NCBI RefSeq assembly: GCF_005696555.1
Contig: NZ_CP040005.1
Span: forward strand, 1,364,001 to 1,428,000
Length of the DNA stretch: 64,000 nt
DNA from: Actinomyces sp. oral taxon 171 str. F0337
GTDB lineage: Bacteria > Actinomycetota > Actinomycetes > Actinomycetales > Actinomycetaceae
Direction of reading: 5' to 3'
Shown: one piece after another, positions 8,794-17,699 of the stretch
Position numbering within the stretch: position 1 is the first letter of the stretch
Layout: every line of letters starts with the position of its first letter
The notes under the pieces: generated by a model
What the model saw: the letters and a program-made list of their open reading frames with translations, nothing else
What the model was told of the DNA's origin: nothing
Databases searched by the model: none
Position numbers and translations under genes: made by a program

Positions 8794-9492
8794 GTGAATG
8801 CCTCTTACGCACTCATCGCAGACATCATCCGCTCGCGCGAGCTCCCTGATCGCAGGCGTGCGCAGCGCATCATCCACGAGACTCTGGAGCAGGCCGCTGA
8901 AGGGCTGGCGCTGACGCAGCGCCCGTACGCCACGGTCGGTGACGAGCTGCAGGCGGTCTCGGCAACCCTCGCCGACGCTCTCGCTCTCACCATGCGCACG
9001 CACCTCCTTCTGCCTGAAGGGTTGGGCCTGCGCTTCGGTATCGGCGTCGGAGCGATCTCCGAGGTTGAGAGCGCGGCGGGAAGTGGCGCGGACGGTACGC
9101 CAGGACGTCCGATCCAGGACGGCTCGGCATGGTGGGCCGCACGCGAAGCCATCGAGAAGGCGCATCATCTCCAGGATGCGGGGAGGTCCTTCATTCGCAC
9201 CTGGCTGCGCAGCCACCCGGATGCGATCGGCGGCTCCGGAGGGGAGTGGGGTGAGTGTGAGGGGGTCGTCAACTCCGTCCTCATCCTGCGCGACCAGACG
9301 CTCTTCCGCTTTCAGCCCCGTCAGCGCCGCATCATGGCCGGACTCCTCATGGGGATGACTCAGGTTGAGATCGCCCGCCAGGAGAAGGTGAGTCAGCAAG
9401 CCGTCTCTGAATTCGCTCGCAGTGCTGGATCCTCCTTGCTGGAGGTTCAAAAGCTTCTCGGCGGGTTGAGTGGGCGAGGTGAAGGAGAATGA
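8794..9492 (+). CDS. SatD-family protein with C-terminal HTH
   Basis: A 232-residue protein resembling the SatD family. The N-terminal YALIADIIRSRELPDR corresponds to the usual family opening. A mid-section (GDELQAVSATLADAL; LRFGIGVGAI) recalls nucleotide-cyclase-like strands, and a LuxR-like helix-turn-helix near 185-215 reads QRRIMAGLLMGMTQVEIARQ. The function of SatD proteins is not established. I chose GTG at 8794, not the earlier in-frame ATG at 8758, because the latter lies inside the palindromic operator candidate. It overlaps the next membrane gene by 4 bp, forming a two-gene unit. Confidence 0.65.
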   Translation: MNASYALIADIIRSRELPDRRRAQRIIHETLEQAAEGLALTQRPYATVGDELQAVSATLADALALTMRTHLLLPEGLGLRFGIGVGAISEVESAAGSGADGTPGRPIQDGSAWWAAREAIEKAHHLQDAGRSFIRTWLRSHPDAIGGSGGEWGECEGVVNSVLILRDQTLFRFQPRQRRIMAGLLMGMTQVEIARQEKVSQQAVSEFARSAGSSLLEVQKLLGGLSGRGEGE

Positions 9493-10295
9493 CGGCCCTC
9501 CTCGTTCTTCTGTGTGCCGTCGCTTCCGTAGTTGGAGGTTCTGACTGGGTGAGTGGGGGATTGTCCCGGAGGACCACCGGGGTGAGATTCCTGGTGGGAG
9601 TGTCTGCAGTCCTTGCTCTTGGTGTCCTGGTCGGGTGGCCCATTCTTCATCTCGGGGCAGGAAGTGTCGTCGTCAGCGTCCTGGTAGCCGCTGCATGGTT
9701 GTGCTGCGGCCTGGTTTCACAGGCCCAGTGGGAGAAAATGTTGAGAGTCCGTCAGCGGGTGCGGGTGGGGCGGGGTGCCTCCGAGAATGGCACGGATCGG
9801 CTGGAATCGCTTATCCGTCTTGTCCATGCGGGTCTGTTGCTTCTCGCCGTGGCGCTCTGTGTCGTTGTGTCTCAACCGCTTGGGTCTCGGGCTGCCAAGA
9901 TGAGCGCCGTCGTCGGAATCGTCGTCCTCCTGGCTGTGCCCGCCAATCGAGTCGTCGCCGACATTCTTGCTGTTGCTCGCCACTCCACACAGGGGGATGG
10001 GAAAACTGATGCTGCTGATTGCGAGCCCTCGCAGGAGAGCGGGAGGCAGGATGAGTTGGGGAGCTCAATGCGTGGCGGTCGTTGGATCGGTCCGCTTGAG
10101 CGAATCCTCATTCTCCTGCTTGCCTCCGTTGAGGCGCCCGCTGCCATCGCCGCAATTGTCGCCGCCAAGGGTGTGATCCGATTTCCCGAGATCAGTCAGG
10201 ATAAGGCAGGGCAGAAGGCTGAGGAGTTTCTCATCGGATCCTTCGCCTCCTGGATTCTGGCGGTCTTGGGTGCCGTGACCATTCATCTCGCCTGA
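9489..10295 (+). CDS. DUF3307-like multi-pass membrane protein
   Basis: A 268-residue protein with about seven hydrophobic helices. The C-terminal part, AIVAAKGVIRFPEIS followed by AEEFLIGSFASWILAV, resembles the conserved end of DUF3307 membrane proteins, which often sit beside satD. Start ATG at 9489 overlaps the satD-like stop (ATGA), so the two are probably made together. No catalytic motif is visible; transport or membrane-associated partner functions are possible. Confidence 0.55.
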   Translation: MTALLVLLCAVASVVGGSDWVSGGLSRRTTGVRFLVGVSAVLALGVLVGWPILHLGAGSVVVSVLVAAAWLCCGLVSQAQWEKMLRVRQRVRVGRGASENGTDRLESLIRLVHAGLLLLAVALCVVVSQPLGSRAAKMSAVVGIVVLLAVPANRVVADILAVARHSTQGDGKTDAADCEPSQESGRQDELGSSMRGGRWIGPLERILILLLASVEAPAAIAAIVAAKGVIRFPEISQDKAGQKAEEFLIGSFASWILAVLGAVTIHLA

Positions 10296-10475
10296 GTCGT
10301 GTGACGTCGAGAGGGTGGTTGGTTCGGGGTGTGAGTGCTGGGTGCGGGTGTGAGGGCCGACCCGCCCCGGCTTCGTGTATCTCCGGCCAAGAAAGTCGAT
10401 ATCCCGGGTCTTCGTTGCCGCATCGGTGGTTGTGAAGGCTGCTTCACTGTGCGGGTGCGAGGGGCGGGACATATA

Positions 10476-10491
10476 CTGTACATATGTTCGA
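10476..10491 (+). promoter_or_regulatory. Candidate LexA (SOS) box and -10 element upstream of dnaE2
   Basis: CTGTACATATGTTCGA carries a perfect right half-site GTTCGA and a partial left half compared with TCGAAC-N4-GTTCGA. A -10-like TATACT overlaps its left edge (10472-10477). It lies about 280 bp before the dnaE2 start, implying a long SOS-controlled leader. Confidence 0.5.
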
Positions 10492-10650
10492 TGGTGGTGC
10501 GCTTCCTCTCGACCCGGCCGGTGGTGCGGTCGGGATGCTGGGTGCGCCTGCTGGAGGTCCAACGCCGGAATCTGCGACCCCGACAGAGGGGAGTGCTGGG
10601 CCTGCCGGCATCTTTGGCTGCCGGTGCTGGTCCAGAGGAACGACGGCGGT

Positions 10651-10721
10651 GAATGCACAGGGTTTGATGGAGGCAGTGATCCTTCCTGCCATCACTGTCT
10701 CCATCAAACCCCGTGCGATTC
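10651..10721. repeat. Long inverted repeat (about 30-bp arms) in the dnaE2 leader
   Basis: Bases 10661-10680 and 10691-10710 form a 20-bp stem with one G-T wobble around a 10-nt loop. The pairing continues outward to 10651-10660 and 10711-10721 with one mismatch and one bulge. The element lies 50 bp before the dnaE2 start and 160 bp after the SOS box. No T run follows, so it may be an RNA regulatory hairpin or a small mobile palindrome rather than a simple terminator. Confidence 0.7.
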
Positions 10722-10770
10722 ACATCGACCACACCCCACCTCTCTGAACCATCAGGTGCCACGGACAGAC

Positions 10771-13700
10771 ATGACCAGTCGACACCGCTATGCCGAGCTT
10801 CACACCCACTCCGCCTACTCCTTCCTCGACGGAGCCAATGAGCCCGATGACCTGGCCTCGGCCGCTGTCGAGCTCGGGCTGGAGGCCCTCGCCCTGACTG
10901 ATCACGATGGCGTCCCCGGTATCGTCAAGCACGCCCAGGCGGGTCGTTCCCACGGCCTGCCCACCATTCACGGCACTGAGCTCACCCTGGACGACGGCTC
11001 CCACCTGCCTGTCCTGGCTCGCAACCCCACCGGCTACCGTCGCCTGGTATCCGCCATTTCTCAGCACAACCTGGACGTGGGGCAACGCCGAGAACCGGCC
11101 CATGACCTGCCCGCACTCGCCTCGGCTCTCCGCTCCGACCCCACTGGCCAGACCGAGGGGGCGGTGGGGACCTGCCTCGTTCTCACCGGGACCACCAACG
11201 GACCCCTGCGTCGGGCCCTGGGCGATCCTCGTCGACCCGGCACCTGGGACCTGAAGGCGGCAGACGCCTGCCTGGGGCGTCTGACCGAGCTCTTCGCTGC
11301 TCCTGACCGAGGCCGCCCCTCCGGGGCCGGCCCCACGGCGATTGGTCACCCACAGGTTGAAGGGGATGCTGCTTTCGGCCTGGCCGTTGAGCTCACCCTG
11401 GATGGAGGCCCCACTGACGCCATCCTCACTGATGCCCTGACCCGGCTGGCTCACGATCACCGGCTTCCCCTCGTGGCCACCGGTGCAGTGCGCTGCGCCC
11501 GCCCCACCGACGCCCGCCTTGCCGACGTGCTCACCTCAACCCGCCTGGTCACCGACCTGGAAGGCGCCCGCGGTCATCTGCCCGCTATCGGCCGCTGGCT
11601 GCGGGGAGCCCAGGACATGGCTCTGCTCCACCGCCGCAGTCCTGACGCCGTCGATCTGGCCGCCGAGCTCGCCGAGGACCTCGCCTTCGACCTGTCCCTC
11701 ATCGCTCCGGACCTCCCCGATGCCGATGTCCCGGAGGGACATACTCCTGCCAGCTGGTTGCGTGAGCTCACCTTCCAAGGCGCTACCCGCCGCTACGGAA
11801 CCCCGCAGGAGCACCCTCGGGCCTGGGCGGTGCTCAACCACGAGCTCGAGGTCATCGAGTCCCTGGGATTCCCCGGCTACTTCCTCATCGTGCACGCCAT
11901 CGTCGAGTTCTGCGCACAGTCGGGCATCCTGTGCCAGGGGAGAGGATCGGCGGCCAACTCCGCAGTCTGCTACGCCCTGGGCATCACAGCCGTCGACGCC
12001 GTCAGGCACCAGATGCTCTTCGAGCGCTTCCTGTCCCCTGGGCGAGCCGGCTACCCGGATATCGACCTCGACATCGAGGCCTGCCGTCGAGAAGAGGTCA
12101 TCCAACATGTCTACTCCCGATACGGCAGAGAGCGTGCCGCCCAGGTCGCCAACGTCATCTCCTACCGGCCCCGATCCGCAGTTCGTGACGCTGCCCGAGC
12201 TCTCGGCCACCCCGCCGGCGTGCAGGACGCCTGGGCCAAGCAGATGGAGCGGTGGACCTCGGTGCGCCCCGGAGGGCTGACCGGGCAGGGCGACGACGTC
12301 CCTGAGCCGGTCCTCGATATCGCGGAGAAGCTGCTGCGACTGCCCCGCCACCTGGGGGTCCACCCCGGAGGCATGGTCCTGTGCGGCCGCCCTGTCACTG
12401 AGGTCTGCCCGGTGCGATGGGCCGCCATGGACAACCGCTCGGTCCTCCAGTGGGACAAGGACGACTGCGCCGAGGCCGGCCTGGTCAAGTTCGACCTCCT
12501 GGGCCTGGGAGCGCTCACCGCCCTGCGTCTGGCCTTCACCACGCTGGCAGAGCGGAGACAGGTCGTTCCCGACGCCGTGACGGAAGGAGAGCTGCGCACC
12601 TCCCAGTCCGGCCGCCCCTGGGGACTGCACACCCTGCCCGAGGAGGACCCGGCCGTCTACCGGCTGCTCACGGCCGCGGACACTGTCGGGGTCTTCCAGG
12701 TCGAGTCGCGTGCCCAGATGGCCACCCTGCCCCGATTCCGCCCCCGAACCTTCTACGACATCGTCGTCGAGGTCGCCCTCATCCGCCCCGGCCCCATCCA
12801 GGGTGACGCCGTCAACCCCTACATCCGTCGCCGGCTGAAGCGCGAGGAGGTCACCTACCTGCATGACTCCCTCAAACCCGCCCTGACCAAGACACTGGGA
12901 GTGCCACTCTTTCAGGAGCAGCTCATGCAGATCGCCGTCGACGCCGCGGGGTTCAGCCCCGCCGAGGCCGACACCCTGCGTCAGGCCATGGGGGCCAAAC
13001 GATCCATCGAGCGCATGGACGCCCTCCGCGACAAGCTCATAGCTGGGATGATGTCCCGGGGCATCGACTCGCCTACCGCGGAGAAGATCTACAGCAAGCT
13101 GAGGTCGTTCGCCGAGTTCGGCTTCCCCGAGTCCCACGCCTTCTCCTTCGCCTACCTGGTCTACGCCTCGGCCTGGCTCAAGGTGCGCAAGCCCGAGGAC
13201 TTCTATGCCGGGGTCCTGGCCGCTCAGCCCATGGGCTTCTGGTCCCCGCAGTCCCTCGTCGCCGACGCTCTTCGCCACGGTGTGCGCGTCCTGCCCGCAG
13301 ACATCAACCGCTCGCTGGCGCAGGCCACCGTCGAGCAGTGGGAAGACCACCAGGATGCAGACCGATCAGACCAGTGGGGGCCGCTCAGACCCCATCCCGC
13401 CGCCCCATCTGCCCTTGACGTCCACGATGACCTCGCGGTGCGTCTGGGCCTGGCCCCGCTCAAGGGCCTGGGGGAGCGGGCTGCGCAGGCCATCGTCACC
13501 GAGCGCCGTGCCCACGGCCCCTACCGTGACCTGGCTGATCTTGCTCGGCGTGTGAGTCTGAGCCGCTCCCGCCTCGAGGCACTGGCCGTCTCAGGAGCCC
13601 TGGACAGCTTGGGGACGGAGCGACGTCAGGCCCTGTGGGCTGCCGGGGTCCTCTCCGATGAGCATGGTCGACGTCGCGGTACCTCCCACCAGGGACGAGG

Positions 13701-14178
13701 AGCGTGGTGTCAGCCCACGCTTCCGGGGACCGCCGTCGGTGCCCGGGCCCCGACCCTGCCGGCCATGACAGACCGCGAGCGCCAGGGCGCCGACCTGAGC
13801 CTGACCGGAGTGTCCACGCACGGCTCGCCCCTGAGGCTGCTGCGCCCCGCACTAGCCGCCGACGGTGTGCTGAGCGCAGCCGATCTCGCAGGTCAGGAGC
13901 ATGGGAGCCGGGTGCGGGTCGCCGGCGTCGTCACCCACCGGCAGCGCCCCCACACGGCTTCCGGCATGATCTTTCTCAACCTGGAGGACGAGACGGGTCT
14001 GCTCAACGTCTCCTGCCGAGCAGGCATGTGGCGCCGCTACCGCAGTGTCGGTAGACGTGCCGTCGCTCTCATCGTGCGCGGCACCGTGGAGAAGGGCGAC
14101 GGAGTCGTCGCGCTCATGGCCGAGCGTCTCCAGGTCCTTCCCGGTGTTCCCGGAACCGGCAGCCGGGACTGGTGCTGA
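10771..14178 (+). CDS. dnaE2: Error-prone DNA polymerase III alpha subunit DnaE2
   Basis: A 1135-residue C-family polymerase (family usual about 1050-1100) for SOS mutagenesis with ImuA' and ImuB. The N-terminal PHP domain starts RYAELHTHSAYSFLDGA and has ALTDHDGV. The polymerase core has GRGSAANS near residue 392 and the catalytic Asp pair in PDIDLDIE near 429. A helix-hairpin-helix region (GLAPLKGLGERAAQ) lies near 900, and a C-terminal OB fold (GVVTHRQRPHTASGMIFLNLEDETG) near 1050. DnaE2-type enzymes lack an epsilon-binding tail. ATG at 10771 fits the PHP start; the longer open frame from 10375 covers the SOS box and hairpin and is unlikely. Confidence 0.93.
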   Translation: MTSRHRYAELHTHSAYSFLDGANEPDDLASAAVELGLEALALTDHDGVPGIVKHAQAGRSHGLPTIHGTELTLDDGSHLPVLARNPTGYRRLVSAISQHNLDVGQRREPAHDLPALASALRSDPTGQTEGAVGTCLVLTGTTNGPLRRALGDPRRPGTWDLKAADACLGRLTELFAAPDRGRPSGAGPTAIGHPQVEGDAAFGLAVELTLDGGPTDAILTDALTRLAHDHRLPLVATGAVRCARPTDARLADVLTSTRLVTDLEGARGHLPAIGRWLRGAQDMALLHRRSPDAVDLAAELAEDLAFDLSLIAPDLPDADVPEGHTPASWLRELTFQGATRRYGTPQEHPRAWAVLNHELEVIESLGFPGYFLIVHAIVEFCAQSGILCQGRGSAANSAVCYALGITAVDAVRHQMLFERFLSPGRAGYPDIDLDIEACRREEVIQHVYSRYGRERAAQVANVISYRPRSAVRDAARALGHPAGVQDAWAKQMERWTSVRPGGLTGQGDDVPEPVLDIAEKLLRLPRHLGVHPGGMVLCGRPVTEVCPVRWAAMDNRSVLQWDKDDCAEAGLVKFDLLGLGALTALRLAFTTLAERRQVVPDAVTEGELRTSQSGRPWGLHTLPEEDPAVYRLLTAADTVGVFQVESRAQMATLPRFRPRTFYDIVVEVALIRPGPIQGDAVNPYIRRRLKREEVTYLHDSLKPALTKTLGVPLFQEQLMQIAVDAAGFSPAEADTLRQAMGAKRSIERMDALRDKLIAGMMSRGIDSPTAEKIYSKLRSFAEFGFPESHAFSFAYLVYASAWLKVRKPEDFYAGVLAAQPMGFWSPQSLVADALRHGVRVLPADINRSLAQATVEQWEDHQDADRSDQWGPLRPHPAAPSALDVHDDLAVRLGLAPLKGLGERAAQAIVTERRAHGPYRDLADLARRVSLSRSRLEALAVSGALDSLGTERRQALWAAGVLSDEHGRRRGTSHQGRGAWCQPTLPGTAVGARAPTLPAMTDRERQGADLSLTGVSTHGSPLRLLRPALAADGVLSAADLAGQEHGSRVRVAGVVTHRQRPHTASGMIFLNLEDETGLLNVSCRAGMWRRYRSVGRRAVALIVRGTVEKGDGVVALMAERLQVLPGVPGTGSRDWC

Positions 14179-14190
14179 CGGCGGAGTCCC

Positions 14191-15651
14191 TCACTCCTTG
14201 CGGGAGGAGTACGCGGGCAGCTCACCCGTGACCGGGGCGTCTTTGGTGTGCAGCTCGGAGTAGACGGACCAGAGCACGCTGATCAGCGGAACCGCGACGA
14301 TCGCGCCGAGCAGACCGGCGGCGTAGGTCCCCAGGGCGACGCCGATGATCACCACCACGGGGTGCAGCGAAACCTGACGCCCCATGATGAGGGGTTGGAG
14401 GATGTGCCCCTCGATCTGACCGATCCCCGCCACCCCTACGCCAACAACGATCATGGTGACGAAGCCGCCGGAGGCCAGGGCCACCACCATGGCCACGATC
14501 ATCGCCAGAGGGGCGCCGATGATCGGGATGAAGGCGCCGATGAATACGAGTACCGCCAGGGGGGCCGCCAACGGGATCCCCACCAGCTGTAGGAAGATCC
14601 CGGCCATGATGGCGTCGGTGAGCGCCACCAGCACGGTGCCACGGGCGTAACCGGCGAAGGTGTACCAGCCGGCGCCCGCAGCCCGGTGAGTCGACTCCCG
14701 CATCGTGGCAGGCAGCTCGTTGAGGAACCAGCGCCACATCCTGCCCCCGGAGGCGAGGAAGAAGATGGTGACGAACAGTGCCAGGGCCAGGACTGTGAGC
14801 ACATCGACGACCGCACTCGCGTTGGAGAGCAACTCCGAGGCCAGGGAGGGGGCATTGGACTGCAGATAGTGCTGCCCCTGACGCAACCAGAGCTGGAACT
14901 GGTGATAGATCTGCTGCTGTGTCAGGTGCAGCGGTCCGTTCTCCAGGAACTCCATGATCGTGTTGAGGCCATCACCGAACTGGGATGCCAGGGAGCTCCA
15001 CTGACTGGTGACCGAGGTGACCACGTACGTGACCAGTCCGGCAATCGCACCGATGGTGGTGAGCAGTGCCAGGAAGGTTGCCGGATATCGGGGCATGATC
15101 CTGGCGAAGAGGTTGACCATCGGTTGGAGGATCGAGGTGAACACCAGCGCCATGAACAGGCCGATGAAGACCGGGATCACCTGTGAGGTGGCGTAGACGA
15201 CAAGACCGATGGCGATGACGATGCCGAGCCCCAGCCAGGCCCCCATGCCGCCGCGCACCAGCCAGGAGGGTAAGGAGTCCATGATCGAGGAGCGGGTCGT
15301 GACCGTCTCCGGGAAGGAGACCGAGGGCGCCACGCGCACATGGGTGGTCGATACCGGGGGAGCGGCCGGCCTTGCTGCAGCATCCTCGTCTGAGTCGGAC
15401 TCCCAGTGCAGCTGGTGGTCACGATCCGCCTGCCTGCGCCTCTCCGCCCAGTCGATCCCCCGATCCAGTGCCGTGCGGGCATTCCTGAGCCGGCTCAGCA
15501 GGCCGCTGCTGCTGAGAATCTCTCGAGTGGACTTCTTCTCCGAACCGGGTCCCTGAGCCGTCTGGTGGGAGGCGGAGCTCTGGGAGCACTCGGAAACCTC
15601 GGCCGGCGCGTCCTGCGCCGGCTCTTGCGACGGAGAGCTGTTGGTTGCCAT
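14191..15651 (-). CDS. AI-2E/PerM-family membrane transporter
   Basis: A 486-residue protein with a ~150-residue charged cytoplasmic N-terminal extension followed by about eight transmembrane helices. Family marks are VFTSILQPMVNLFARIMPRYPA, the IPLAAPLAVLVFIGAFIPIIGAPLA helix pair and GHILQPLIMGR. The family includes Na+/H+ or organic-molecule exporters, and substrate calls are unreliable. ATG 15651 was preferred to an upstream start because that extension runs over the divergent gene's start. Only 12 bp separate it from the convergent dnaE2. Confidence 0.85.
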   Translation of the reverse strand: MATNSSPSQEPAQDAPAEVSECSQSSASHQTAQGPGSEKKSTREILSSSGLLSRLRNARTALDRGIDWAERRRQADRDHQLHWESDSDEDAAARPAAPPVSTTHVRVAPSVSFPETVTTRSSIMDSLPSWLVRGGMGAWLGLGIVIAIGLVVYATSQVIPVFIGLFMALVFTSILQPMVNLFARIMPRYPATFLALLTTIGAIAGLVTYVVTSVTSQWSSLASQFGDGLNTIMEFLENGPLHLTQQQIYHQFQLWLRQGQHYLQSNAPSLASELLSNASAVVDVLTVLALALFVTIFFLASGGRMWRWFLNELPATMRESTHRAAGAGWYTFAGYARGTVLVALTDAIMAGIFLQLVGIPLAAPLAVLVFIGAFIPIIGAPLAMIVAMVVALASGGFVTMIVVGVGVAGIGQIEGHILQPLIMGRQVSLHPVVVIIGVALGTYAAGLLGAIVAVPLISVLWSVYSELHTKDAPVTGELPAYSSRKE

Positions 15652-15720
15652 GGGGTGAACGATCAGTCCTTCACTGGATATCGGGCTGACGAAACACGCC
15701 CAGCCTACTAGCGTGGCCCC

Positions 15721-16632
15721 ATGACCGCCCCGAATGTCGGCAATCCGACGCACCCCGCCGTGACGAACCAGCTGCGTCTGCCCCGCACCGCCGCGTTAGG
15801 GCCAGGGCGGGGAGGACAGCAGAGGCTTCTCATCGACGCCCCGGCCGGAGCCGCGGAGATCTATCTCCACGGAGCCACCGTGACCTCCTGGGTGCCGCGT
15901 GGCGGCACGGAGGTCATCTTCACCTCACGGCAGGCGGTCTTCGACGGCGCCACCGCCATTCGTGGAGGAATTCCCCTGTGCCTGCCGGAGTTCGGCGTCG
16001 GCATCAACGGTGACGCCGTGCCGAAGCACGGATGGGCCCGCATCGCCCCCTGGCAGCTGCGGACGGTGACCACGACCGACAGCGGTGGTGTCCGCGCTCT
16101 TCTGAGTGTCAGTCGCGACCGCCTGACGGCGCTCTACGAAGTCGAGGTCGGGGAGACGCTGCGTCTAGGACTCAGCCTGCGCAACGAGGGGACCGAGCCC
16201 CGCACGGTGGAGGCCGCCACCCACACCTATCTCTCAGTCCACGATGTCACCGCCAGCCGCATCGGCGGGCTCGCCGGCGTCTCCTACAGCGACAACCTGG
16301 CCCGCAGTCCCCAGGAGGCTCTCCGCGTCCAGGACGGTGACGTGACGATCTCCGGACCCGTGGACCGCATCTACGACTCCGCCGAACCGATCACCGTGAC
16401 CGATCCTGGGCGTCAGCGGACCATCGGCATAGACAAGCGCAACGCGCCCTCGACGATCGTGTGGAACCCCTGGTCCACGTACAGCGCCCCACTGCCGGAC
16501 ATGGCCGACGACGAGTTCCCTGCCATGGTGTGCGTCGAGAGCGGAGCGGTGCGAGAGCACGCTCCGACAATAGCCCCCGGGGCGAGCTGGTCCATGCAGG
16601 TGACCTTGAGCGTCGAGAGCACCGGAGTGTGA
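15721..16632 (+). CDS. D-hexose-6-phosphate mutarotase (aldose 1-epimerase family)
   Basis: A 303-residue YeaD-type protein interconverting alpha and beta anomers of glucose-6-phosphate. Typical features are IYLHGATVTSWVP near residue 42, GIPLCLPEFG, PKHGWARIAPW with the active-site His region, a second conserved His in AATHTYLSV, and the catalytic Glu region MVCVESGAV near the C terminus. The gene stands alone between a divergent PerM-family gene and tRNA-Leu. Confidence 0.87.
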   Translation: MTAPNVGNPTHPAVTNQLRLPRTAALGPGRGGQQRLLIDAPAGAAEIYLHGATVTSWVPRGGTEVIFTSRQAVFDGATAIRGGIPLCLPEFGVGINGDAVPKHGWARIAPWQLRTVTTTDSGGVRALLSVSRDRLTALYEVEVGETLRLGLSLRNEGTEPRTVEAATHTYLSVHDVTASRIGGLAGVSYSDNLARSPQEALRVQDGDVTISGPVDRIYDSAEPITVTDPGRQRTIGIDKRNAPSTIVWNPWSTYSAPLPDMADDEFPAMVCVESGAVREHAPTIAPGASWSMQVTLSVESTGV

Positions 16633-16742
16633 TGGGAAGCACTTGGATGTGGCTTGGTGGCCTCGGTGGCCGTCATGCTAAGTTTCTCTGCGTCGCCGGG
16701 GCGAGGCCGCGGGGAAGTCGCTGAAAAGCGGAGACAACACAA

Positions 16743-16833
16743 GTCCGAGTGGCGGAATAGGTAGACGCGCTAGCTTGAGGTGCTAGTGCCTTATTAAACG
16801 GGCGTGGGGGTTCAAGTCCCCCCTCGGACACCA
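16743..16833 (+). tRNA. tRNA-Leu (anticodon GAG), CCA encoded
   Basis: The acceptor arm GTCCGAG (16743-16749) pairs with CTCGGAC (16823-16829), followed by discriminator A and an encoded CCA (16831-16833). The anticodon loop is TTGAGGT within the stem CTAGC/GCTAG, giving GAG. The long variable arm and T loop (GGTTCAAGTCC) fit a class II leucine tRNA. Confidence 0.95.
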
Positions 16834-16840
16834 CCAACAC

Positions 16841-16874
16841 ATGATCCCCGGAACCATAAGGTTCCGGGGATCAT
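16841..16874. terminator. Terminator hairpin after tRNA-Leu
   Basis: A perfect 15-bp stem (16841-16855 with 16860-16874) closes a 4-nt ATAA loop eight bases after the tRNA. No T run follows on the plus strand. It also lies after the minus-strand DUF805 gene and may serve both. Confidence 0.7.
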
Positions 16875-16898
16875 CGCGTTACCGTCAGGAGGCCTCGG

Positions 16899-17492
16899 TC
16901 AGCTCCATTCGGGACGGTAGAGGTCGGGGCGGGAATCGAAGCAGCACATGATGAGCGGCACGATCTCTAGTCCAGCGATGATGAAGAGCGCCCACAAGCC
17001 CGACTGTCCTGTGTCGTGCAGCCGCCGCACCATGACAGCGATGTGAGGGACGAACGTCGCCAGCCCGAAAATGCCGATGATTCCCATGACGAGAGTTAAG
17101 ACTAATCCTGCTGAGGATTCGGAGGCATCGTTAACGATCAGTGCTGCGAGGCTAACGCCGAACACAAGATACAAAATAAAGATGCTGCCGACTAAGAACA
17201 GATAGGACCACCAGAACTCCGAACGCGAGGCATAGCCGCGGAACTGGGCGTAGCGCTGGAAGAAACGCTTGATGGCCTCACCGAAGCTCGCGCCGGGCAG
17301 AGGGGCGATATCTGGTGTCAACGGCGGAAGCCCGAACTGTCCGAACTGGTTGGGAGCGCCGTAAGGCGCTGGATCGCCAGGGTAGGGGGCAGGGGCGCCA
17401 TAAGGCGCCTGGCTGCCATAGGTCGGCTGGGGCGCTTGACCACCGTAAGCCGGCTGCTCGCCGTAGGGGGCGGGGCCGCTTCCGTAGGACAT
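16899..17492 (-). CDS. DUF805-family membrane protein
   Basis: A 197-residue protein with a ~65-residue Gly/Pro/Tyr/Ala-rich N terminus built of PYG-like repeats. A DUF805 domain with four hydrophobic helices follows: FQRYAQFRGYASRSEFWW, then AVMVRRLHDTGQSGLWAL. Function unknown; in the membrane. ATG at 17492 is preceded by CTTGGAGGATTC, a good ribosome-binding site. The Tyr/Pro-rich head resembles the DUF4190 proteins near 45 kb. Confidence 0.85.
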   Translation of the reverse strand: MSYGSGPAPYGEQPAYGGQAPQPTYGSQAPYGAPAPYPGDPAPYGAPNQFGQFGLPPLTPDIAPLPGASFGEAIKRFFQRYAQFRGYASRSEFWWSYLFLVGSIFILYLVFGVSLAALIVNDASESSAGLVLTLVMGIIGIFGLATFVPHIAVMVRRLHDTGQSGLWALFIIAGLEIVPLIMCCFDSRPDLYRPEWS

Positions 17493-17699
17493 GAATCCTC
17501 CAAGTGAGATGGGTTAGGGGGCTGTGAATGCTTGTACGGTCGGAGGCGTCCGAGTAGACGCGCCTCCTGGCCCTGGAACGGCATACAACTGACAGCCTAG
17601 GGGAGGTGGCTGGAGACGTCATCCTCTTCTTCGCCACCATGGTGGGGAGTAGTCCCTATATCGAGTCACAGGACAGCCACCTCGGTAGACTGAGCTCCC

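Noticed and set aside
10484-10747. 87-codon plus-strand ORF in the dnaE2 leader beginning inside the SOS box
   Set aside because: It starts within the LexA-box-like site, has no ribosome-binding site, low-complexity composition and runs through the long hairpin; more likely leader RNA.
10375-10770. N-terminal extension of DnaE2
   Set aside because: It would add 132 Cys/Gly-rich residues before a normal PHP start and would cover the SOS box and hairpin.
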